From Cynocephalus volans (lineage: Eukaryota; Chordata; Mammalia; Dermoptera; Cynocephalidae): 64,000 nt of DNA. Position numbers and translations under genes: made by a program. Positions 57,768-64,000 of the stretch are shown here, piece after piece; position 1 is the stretch's first letter, and every line of letters starts with the position of its first letter. The notes beneath the pieces are model-generated. The model searched no databases and had not been told where the DNA came from. It worked only from the letters and a program-made list of their open reading frames with translations. The DNA lies in assembly GCF_027409185.1 (NCBI RefSeq), contig NC_084466.1, forward strand, positions 77,606,501 through 77,670,500, in the 5' to 3' direction.

Positions 57768-58255
57768 CTTAAGGAATGTGACAAACAGCAGAGGCAGGAA
57801 GGGCTCTTCGACCTTCCCTTGAAGCAGGTCATAGGACTCATGTGAATGTCTCCTATACCTAGAGAAAAGGAGCATCCTTATCTCTGCAAATGGACGGATG
57901 CTGAGAGAAATTCAAATAACCAGGCCTAGCTAAGTTTCCCCCAGTTTACTACACTTCACTCATACCTCTTTTGTCCTATCACATTTCTCCTCAGCTCTCC
58001 ACTCTTCATCAAACCTAGTATAAACACTCAGATTTTTCCAGGTCACTGAAAAACAAACAAAAACACTCAGATTTAACTATTTCTTCAGGTCTTCATATCC
58101 TTATGAAGGTTTCTGTGTCACATTAAATTTATATTAAATAAATTAGTATCCTTCTGTTATAGCTCCCCAGCTGAAAACCTAGAAGGATAGAAGGAAAAGA
58201 TTTCCTTTCGTCCCCTGCAATACTCCACCCCAAAGGAGGTGGAGCATAACTTCTT
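57768..58255. other. Unassigned sequence
   Basis: No features recognised. A short AAACAAACAAAAAC stretch lies at 58050-58062. Confidence 0.45.
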
Positions 58256-58257
58256 GT

Positions 58258-58613
58258 CTTCATCTGTTTGTGCCGCTATAACGAAATGCCACAGACTGGG
58301 TATAAAGAACAGAAATTTATTTCTAGCATTTCTGGAGGCTGGGGAGTCCGAGATCAAGGCACCTGCATTGGTGTCTAGTGAGGGCTGCTCTCTGCTTCCA
58401 AGAAGGACCTTTTGCTACTCATTTACATGGCAGAAAGAGGAAGGGCAAGAGGGCAGAATGCTATGTGAAGCCTTCTTTATAAAGGCCTTAATCCCATTCA
58501 CGAGGGCTCCACCCTCACGACTTAATAACCTCCTAAGGACCCTACCTCTTAATACTATGACATTGGTGATTGAGTTTCAATACATGAATTCTGGGGGGCA
58601 TTCAGACCACAGC
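58258..58613 (-). repeat. MLT1/MST-type MaLR LTR
   Basis: Reverse order: ATCTGTTTGTGCCGCTATAA, GAAATTTATTTCTAGCATTT, TCACGAGGGCTCCACCC, TGAATTCTGGGGGGCATTC and ACCACAGCA. Confidence 0.75.
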
Positions 58614-58892
58614 ACTCCCCACTCACTGTATGTGGATTGTGACAACGACTTTCTTCCAAAGAGCACAGCATGAAAAAGGGGAAAAAAGAGCACCTTATAG
58701 TGGAGAAATCTGACAAACACTACTTCAGTCAGGTTATCCAGTTCAACACCAATAATCATAAATCATTTTGGTAATATGCATCCTTGATATGATATGATGA
58801 AAATGACACTTCACATCTGTGGTCTTTCTTCCTCTCCAAAACCCGTAACTCCAGTCTAATCATGAGAAAAACATCAGACAAATCCCAGTAGA

Positions 58893-59478
58893 AAGGCATG
58901 TTGTGAGGCTGCTGCATGGAAAAGGAACCAGAACACCCAACTGAGAATTTAAAATGGGGTTTTATTGGCTGGCTGGTGACTGTCCCTCCAAGAAAGTCTC
59001 AGAAGGGGGCAGCCCTGACTTGAAGTTCAGAGGGTTTTTTAAAAGGTACACTTTTACATTAGTCACACAGTTAAAATTATCAAATAGTCACACACTTATA
59101 GTTATCATATAGCCACATACAGACATACATACCCTCCTGGCGTGAGAAGGGGGTTTGGGGAGGCCTAGTGCAAGCTGATAACAGAAGCTGAAAGAAGCCA
59201 GTTAATCGCTCAGGGGCATGAGGAGGGGATTTGGGGAAGCCTAGTGCATGCTGATAACAGAAGCTGAAAGAAGCCAGTTAATCGCTCAGGGGCGTGAGGA
59301 GGGGATTTGGGGAAGCCTAGTGCATGCTGATAACAGAAGCTGAAAGAAGCCAGTTAATCACTTAGGGAAGGCAAAAACTTCAACAGGGTGTTTTCCTCCT
59401 TAGGTTGTCTAGATACATCTGGATACAGCTCTTGGTTTTATCAATCAGAGACAGCATAGGCAGGAAACAGCAAAGGCA
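58893..59478 (-). repeat. Solo ERV LTR, 574 bp, TSD AAGGCA, with three 76-bp direct repeats
   Basis: The TG...CA element (58899-59472) is flanked by AAGGCA (58893-58898 and 59473-59478). An antisense polyadenylation signal (TTTTATTGG near 58960) places U5 on the left, so it is on the minus strand. Three direct repeats at 59142-59217, 59218-59293 and 59294 to about 59367 have a 76-bp period and are nearly identical. Their position fits a U3 enhancer array. A 6-bp duplication fits class II-like ERVs (inference). No viral genes adjoin. Confidence 0.85.
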
Positions 59479-59479
59479 G

Positions 59480-60098
59480 GCAGAATTTAAAATTTTTCTA
59501 AGTACAGGACAATTTTTAACCTTCAATTTTCACCACTGGTGTTGGGGGGGCTTTCAAACAAGAACACTTTTCAAACAGTAAAAATGGCATAAGCTAAATC
59601 AATCTACCTTGTCACAGGCATCCTATGAGGTACTTGACCAGTTTTCCTCAAAATTGTTAAGGTCATTAAAAACAAAGTCTAAGAAACTATTACAGCCAAA
59701 AGGAACCTAAGAAAACATAATAACTAAATGTAAGGTGATATCCTGATGGGATTCTGGAACAGAAAGGACATTAGGTAAAAGCCAAGTAAATTTGAATAAC
59801 TATGGACTTTAGTTAATATTAATGTAGCAATGTTAGTTCATTAATTGTTACAACTTAGCATAATAATGTAAGAGGTTAGTAAAGGGAAACTGCGTGTGTA
59901 TGTGTGTGGAGGGGGAATACAAGGGAACTCTGTATTTATTATCTGCTTGATTTTATCATGCATCTAAAACTGTCCTTAAAAAGTCTATTAATAATCTGTA
60001 AGGATAGCAATGGAGTATAACCCCTTGAGCAAAAAGAAATCCAGAAATTCATACTGATGTACTGATTCTAAATAAATATAAATACATACATGTATAAA
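59480..60098. other. Unassigned sequence
   Basis: No features recognised beyond a GT-rich patch at 59890-59912. Confidence 0.45.
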
Positions 60099-60109
60099 GA
60101 GGGCTCTTT

Positions 60110-60255
60110 TTTTTTTTTTTTTTTTTTGTCTTTTTCGTGACCAGCACTCAGCCAGTGAGTGCACCGGCCAGTCCTATATAGGATCCGAACCTGCGGTGGG
60201 AGCATCTCCGCGCTCCCAGCGCCGCACTCTCCCGAGTGTGCCACGGGCTCGGCCC
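60110..60255 (-). repeat. CYN SINE, short-dimer subtype
   Basis: Reverse copy: T-tail, TCGTGACCAGCACTCAGCC, CCTATATAGGATCCGAACC, GCCACGGGCTCGGCCC. TSD GAGGGCTCTT at about 60100-60109 and 60256-60265. Confidence 0.95.
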
Positions 60256-60292
60256 GAGGGCTCTTCTTTATAGCAGCATCTGAATTAACAAA

Positions 60293-60710
60293 TGTGGAGG
60301 TGTTAAGGGACGCCCCAACCCCTACTGACCTTAACATATGCATTCTGCTTCTGTACAAATCACTTGCTAAAATAAATGGGGGAATAAACAGAGTAGCATG
60401 GCCAACGCCATTTTAGGCGGCTCTGCCATTTTAGCCTGGAAAGTCCCTATGGGGAATCCAGGTTGGGGAGGGGGCTACAGGGCTAACCACAAAATTAGCT
60501 TATGTATCACTGGCTTGCTTGCATTGGCTAGATTGTATCAGGCGCGAAAAATCCCCACCTAGCTAAAAATAAAAGCTGCGAGAGGTTTAAACTCGGGGCT
60601 GGGCTCCTCAATTGGCCTGCGTAGCCCTGGCTTCCAAAAATAAACTCTTTTCCTTTTCCTATCACCCTGTTCTTGTGGGCAAATTTCTTTTACCCCTTGG
60701 AAGTTGGCCA
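60293..60710 (+). repeat. Solo ERV1-like LTR
   Basis: Starts TGTGGAGGTGTTAAGGGACG; a TATA-like AAATAAAAGCTGCG near 60570, a polyadenylation signal AATAAACTC near 60641, and a 3' end TTACCCCTTGGAAGTTGGCCA. TAACA occurs on both sides (60286-60290, 60711-60715), but two extra bases separate the left copy from TG, so the exact boundary is uncertain. Confidence 0.7.
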
Positions 60711-60780
60711 TAACAGAGGGCTTGAAGGAGCTGGAAAAAAAATCGACATTTTGTAACTGTCATGATAAAGCTCAGTTGCA

Positions 60781-60875
60781 GAAATATTCATCAATGTGGG
60801 GCCTGCCCGTGGCTCACTTGGGAGAGTGTGGTGCTGATAACACCAAGTCAAGGGTTAAGATCCCCTTACCAGTCA

Positions 60876-60913
<38 letters not shown>

Positions 60914-61116
60914 TGACCGGTAAGGGGATCCTAACCCTTGACTTGGTGTTGTCAGCACCACACTCAGCCAGTGAGCGAACCGGCCATCCGTATATGGGAT
61001 CCGAACCCGGGGCCTTGGTGCCATCAACACCACACTCTACCGAGTGAGCCACGGGCCGGCCCACCAGTCATCTTTTTGAAAAAAAAAAGAAAAAGAAAAA
61101 GAAATATTCATCAATG
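60781..61116 (+). repeat. CYN SINE interrupted by an opposite CYN SINE
   Basis: The outer plus copy (60797-60883 and 61063-61100) begins GGGGCCTGCCCGTGGCTCAC and ends CAGTCATCTTTT plus an A-rich tail. Its 16-bp TSD, GAAATATTCATCAATG, lies at 60781-60796 and 61101-61116. The inner minus dimer splits its tail side. Confidence 0.95.
60884..61062 (-). repeat. CYN SINE, full dimer (inner copy)
   Basis: Reverse dimer with long T-run, GATGACCGGTAAGGGG, GAGCGAACCGGCCATCC, GGATCCGAACCCGGGG, GAGCCACGGGCCGGCCC. TSD ACCAGTCATCTTTTT from 60868 and from 61063. Confidence 0.95.
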
Positions 61117-61119
61117 TAA

Positions 61120-61595
61120 TCTGAACTATAAGGAAAGTTTGGTTAGTAGCAAGATATTTGCTTGGTCTCAAAGTACTACCTCACATATTGCTTATTAGTT
61201 GCAAGCTATAAAATATAGAGGAGAAACTGGATAACACTTGATTGGGTTATAAGGATAATACCATCTCATAAAGGACAGACAGACATCCTGCGCCTCCAGA
61301 CATAATACCCTCAGAAGGCAACAACCTCGCTTACGGGGTTGTTTCACAGGAGGACAGATAACTCGAATCTAATCACGAGAAACAAAGGTTGCAGTGGGAG
61401 TTTGTATTTAAGGAAGACTGATTCTTTTTAAGGGGATGGATTGCTTTGGTGAGCCCTCTTGGCCACAAAGCTGTTAGTTAAATAATCAAATTAAATATTC
61501 AGGACAGTGATTTTAACCACTATATTTATAAATTAAAACGTTATCGCTTTAAGATGTAGGCCAAGTGCCAAAAAAAAAGTTATAGTGTTTTGGGT
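61120..61595. other. Unassigned sequence
   Basis: No features recognised. Confidence 0.45.
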
Positions 61596-61608
61596 GGGAA
61601 AGGGTACA

Positions 61609-61612
<4 letters not shown>

Positions 61613-61644
<32 letters not shown>

Positions 61645-61794
61645 TGACCGGTAAGGGGATCTTAACCCTTGACTTGGTGTTGTGAGCACCACGCTCAGCC
61701 AGTGAGCGAACCGGCCATCCGTATATGGGATCCGAACCCGGGGCCTTGGTGTTCTCAGCACCACACTCTCCCGAGTGAGCCACGGGCCGGCCCA
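61613..61794 (-). repeat. CYN SINE, full dimer
   Basis: Reverse dimer closely similar to 51672-51847 and 60884-61062. Perfect 15-bp TSD GAAAGGGTACATTCT at 61598-61612 and 61795-61809. Confidence 0.97.
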
Positions 61795-61939
61795 GAAAGG
61801 GTACATTCTAAAGGAAGAATTATTTAAATATGAAGAGATTAGCAGTTTCCCCAGTAGGGACGCAAAAAAACGGGGAGCGAGGAATTGGCGAGAAGAGAGA
61901 AGTGGCTCTCAGCTGAGGCCACGTCATTTTGCGTGTACA

Positions 61940-62034
61940 TATTTTTTCTGGGGCTGACCAGTACCAGGATCGGAACTCTTAGACCTTAGTGTTACAGCAT
62001 CGCGTTCTAACCAGCTGAGCGACCCGGCCAGCCT
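61940..62034 (-). repeat. CYN-type SINE, monomer
   Basis: Reverse copy: TTTTTTCTGGGGCTGACCAG, GACCTTAGTGTTACAGC and CAGCTGAGCGACCCGGCC. Confidence 0.87.
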
Positions 62035-62141
62035 TGGTTTGTACTTATCTTTAACAAACACAATACTTCTTACCAGGCACTCGCTGTTCTAAGCGCGTCT
62101 CACATATCGATTATTTTAATGGGAAAACTTGGTAATTGGTC

Positions 62142-62372
62142 TTTATTTCCATAAACAAAACAAAAAAAGAGATATGACTAAATTATTTTTCTCGGAAGCG
62201 TTTTTATCCGTTATCGTGCCTCTTCGCTGCAGTGACTCTCTCCTTCAACAGAGCATAATGCCTGAAGTCACGCCTGGCCGACTTCCGTAGAAAAGACGGC
62301 AACCCATCCTGCGATACCAAATGTTCAGTCCCCTTTGTAAACTCCTCTGGCTCTTCATCTCCTAGAAAGCCG
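62142..62372 (-). other. Putative terminal coding exon with poly(A) signal, unknown gene
   Basis: On the minus strand an acceptor-like TTTTCCGGCTTTCTAG ends at 62373. It opens a frame of about 51 codons (GDEEPEEFTKG, later PSFLRKSARRDFRHYALLKE) to a stop at about 62204. An AATAAA on the minus strand (complement 62142-62147) follows about 60 bases later. The frame has a stop a short way upstream of the acceptor, as expected if intron precedes it. Charged composition looks protein-like, but I do not recognise the gene. It could also be fortuitous. Confidence 0.4.
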
Positions 62373-62499
62373 GAAAATATGCGTTGAGAGCAGTTTATGT
62401 ATCTATTTGGGGTCGCCAAGGACTTAATTTCTCTTTTCCTTCAGGGGTGAAAGCCAGAGGAAGTCGCTGCTTTTTTTTTAGCCAAAGTTGGTGTTTCTA

Positions 62500-62878
62500 T
62501 GTAACTTCCCGCTCCAGAGCTAGGAACTAGTTCCGGCCTACGTTTATTGCCAAATTAGTGCGCGTTCCACGCAATGGGTTCTGGGAGACCAAGTCTCCGT
62601 GCAGTGAGGTTTATAGGGAGGGTGTGAAAGCCGGACTTCAATTCCCACAATGCCTGTCGAGTACCCGAAATTCCTGCTCGGGTAACCGTGAGGTGGCCAC
62701 CATCTTGCGTACGGAGGTGCGGCTCGTTGCTCCTCTGTTTAGGGCTGGGGTTTCAGTACTTCCACGTCTCTGCTTTGGGTACGGCTCTCTGCGTTTCTTT
62801 CATCTTCACAGAAGTTCGTGTCTTTCTACAAGAAGGTTTTATTGGGAAGTAAAGTTCAATGCAGAGCTGTAGAGTAAG
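62500..62878 (+). promoter_or_regulatory. Promoter and first exon, plus strand
   Basis: This is a moderately CpG-rich stretch. ACTTCAATTCCCACAATGCC at 62636-62655 is one or two changes from the ZNF143/THAP11 promoter motif. GCCACCATCTTGCG at about 62696-62709 is a YY1-type site, usually near the start of transcription. The exon ends GTAGAGTAAG with GTGAGTAG following, a strong splice donor at 62878/62879. An ATG 20 bases before the donor (ATGCAGAGCTG) would start a short coding piece MQSCRV; whether it is used is unknown. Gene not identified. Confidence 0.7.
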
Positions 62879-62884
62879 GTGAGT

Positions 62885-63985
62885 AGATACCACATTTTAA
62901 GTGAGGGTGAGGTGGAGGTAGTGCTTTTCCATATCTTCCTTCTTCCATTAGCGATTGAGATGCTCACCGGTTTGGCTGGATCCCTTAGATTAGCTGTAAA
63001 CATCGAAGCCCGGAGTGAACCTTTGAGCCTCGGAGGTCTCCAGAATTCCTAGACAGGACCTGAACATGTCACCACTGGGATAAAGAAACTGCGTGACGCA
63101 CTTTTGCCTAGGAAGTTCTCTTTGGAGTTCAGGAGGCCATGAGGGCTCAGGTTGCATATAGGCCACACTGTGTTCACGTAGCCTGTTACTCCTCCTCGGG
63201 TATTCTTTCCTATCCCCCATTTCGAATGAGGAAATGAGAAGCTGAGAGGTGGCCGAGGAGGGGGCCTGTTTCAGGGAGAATGTCGTTCTTCACAGCTGAA
63301 TCTTTCTCCAGCCTTCCTTTGGCCTACCTGCATCATTCTCCAATTCGTCTTTTTTGCCCGTTCTTTTTTCTTTCGTGTTAGAGGGGAACACCGGAAAGCA
63401 TGTGAAATGAAGAAGTATTCGGTAATACAGGCTTTTAGATTGTACTCTTGAGGAGCCCTAAGAAATTTCAAGGGAAGCAGAGTTTATCTTAGAGATAAAA
63501 CGACCATCTGGAAAAGATGAAGTCTTTGGGTTTTTGGCAGTCGCCAGATTTCTTCTCTAAACATGATATATTTGCATCATTATCAGTGCAACTCGGTCTT
63601 TTTTTCCTTTCTTTTTAATTAATGCACTACACTTATTTGAGAACCTCTTTTACATAGGAAACTCATACAAAAAAGAGCCCATAAAGACTGGCATTTCATT
63701 TAATCTAACATTTGGATGCTAAGGCGATGTGGTTATCTGGGTTTGGGAGCTGGTGCCATGTATGCCTAAGTACATAGTGGTTTTAAACAAGAGATGTTCA
63801 TGATGCAGTGTATACCTCAGCCAGTTGGATATGTGTTATTTAGTTGGCAGTTTTACTCTCCTTCTAAATACACTATTGTGTATCTATGTCATCAAAATAT
63901 ATATTATTGATTCAGTTTTCCAAACTTAAATTCTTTAAGTTTTCTAAATTCAGAAATGGATCATTTGGATTAAAGATGAGTTTTT
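62885..63985. other. Presumed intron, nothing recognised
   Basis: Sequence after the splice donor, with no repeat or exon identified. Confidence 0.5.
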
Positions 63986-63987
63986 TT

Positions 63988-64000
63988 GGGCCGAGCCTGT
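63988..64000 (+). repeat. Start of a CYN SINE, cut by the window end
   Basis: The last 13 bases, GGGCCGAGCCTGT, match the first bases of the short-dimer subtype with one change. Confidence 0.75.

Overview
This is a window of mammalian nuclear DNA, most likely from a colugo (Dermoptera). At least thirty copies of a tRNA-Ile-derived SINE match, from memory, the dermopteran CYN family. They occur as monomers, dimers and a shortened dimer, many with A-tails and target-site duplications (TSDs). The rest is typical placental sequence: old L1, MIR, L2, MaLR-type LTRs, Tigger and hAT DNA transposons, one young full-length L1, and several solo endogenous retroviral LTRs. The species call rests on recognising the SINE; no search was run.

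Layout. 1-9.6 kb: old L1/HAL1-like, MIR and MaLR pieces, CYN SINEs, and a tiny tailless tRNA-Glu retropseudogene near 5.0 kb. 9.7-20.3 kb: an antisense L1 5' end, two LTRs, then a 6.9 kb full-length L1 (intact ORF1, broken ORF2) inserted inside an older L1. 20.98-21.63 kb: a 0.65 kb retroposed element built of 107-bp tandem units with its own A-tail and TSD. 21.8-29.3 kb: nested old L1s, MER2/Tigger, hAT, and a 5'-truncated copy of the young L1. 29.3-32.7 kb: sequence with no recognisable repeat. 32.7-33.9 kb: a strong CpG island that looks like a minus-strand promoter with a non-coding first exon. 34-62 kb: an accessory landscape of MaLR LTRs, at least five ERV LTRs, a processed ATP5MC2 pseudogene, and the densest cluster of SINEs. 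62.1-62.9 kb: a second promoter with a plus-strand splice donor, next to a probable minus-strand terminal exon with a polyadenylation signal.

No intact cellular protein-coding gene could be recognised. The only long intact ORF is L1 ORF1. The cellular content is two promoters/first exons, one putative terminal exon and one processed pseudogene. The 0-33 kb half is plausibly the first intron of the gene driven by the CpG island on the minus strand (inference).

The most unusual items are the 107-bp-unit VNTR retroposon, a SINE-L1 chimera carried inside one TSD pair, the tRNA-Glu half retropseudogene, and two solo LTRs with internal direct repeats.
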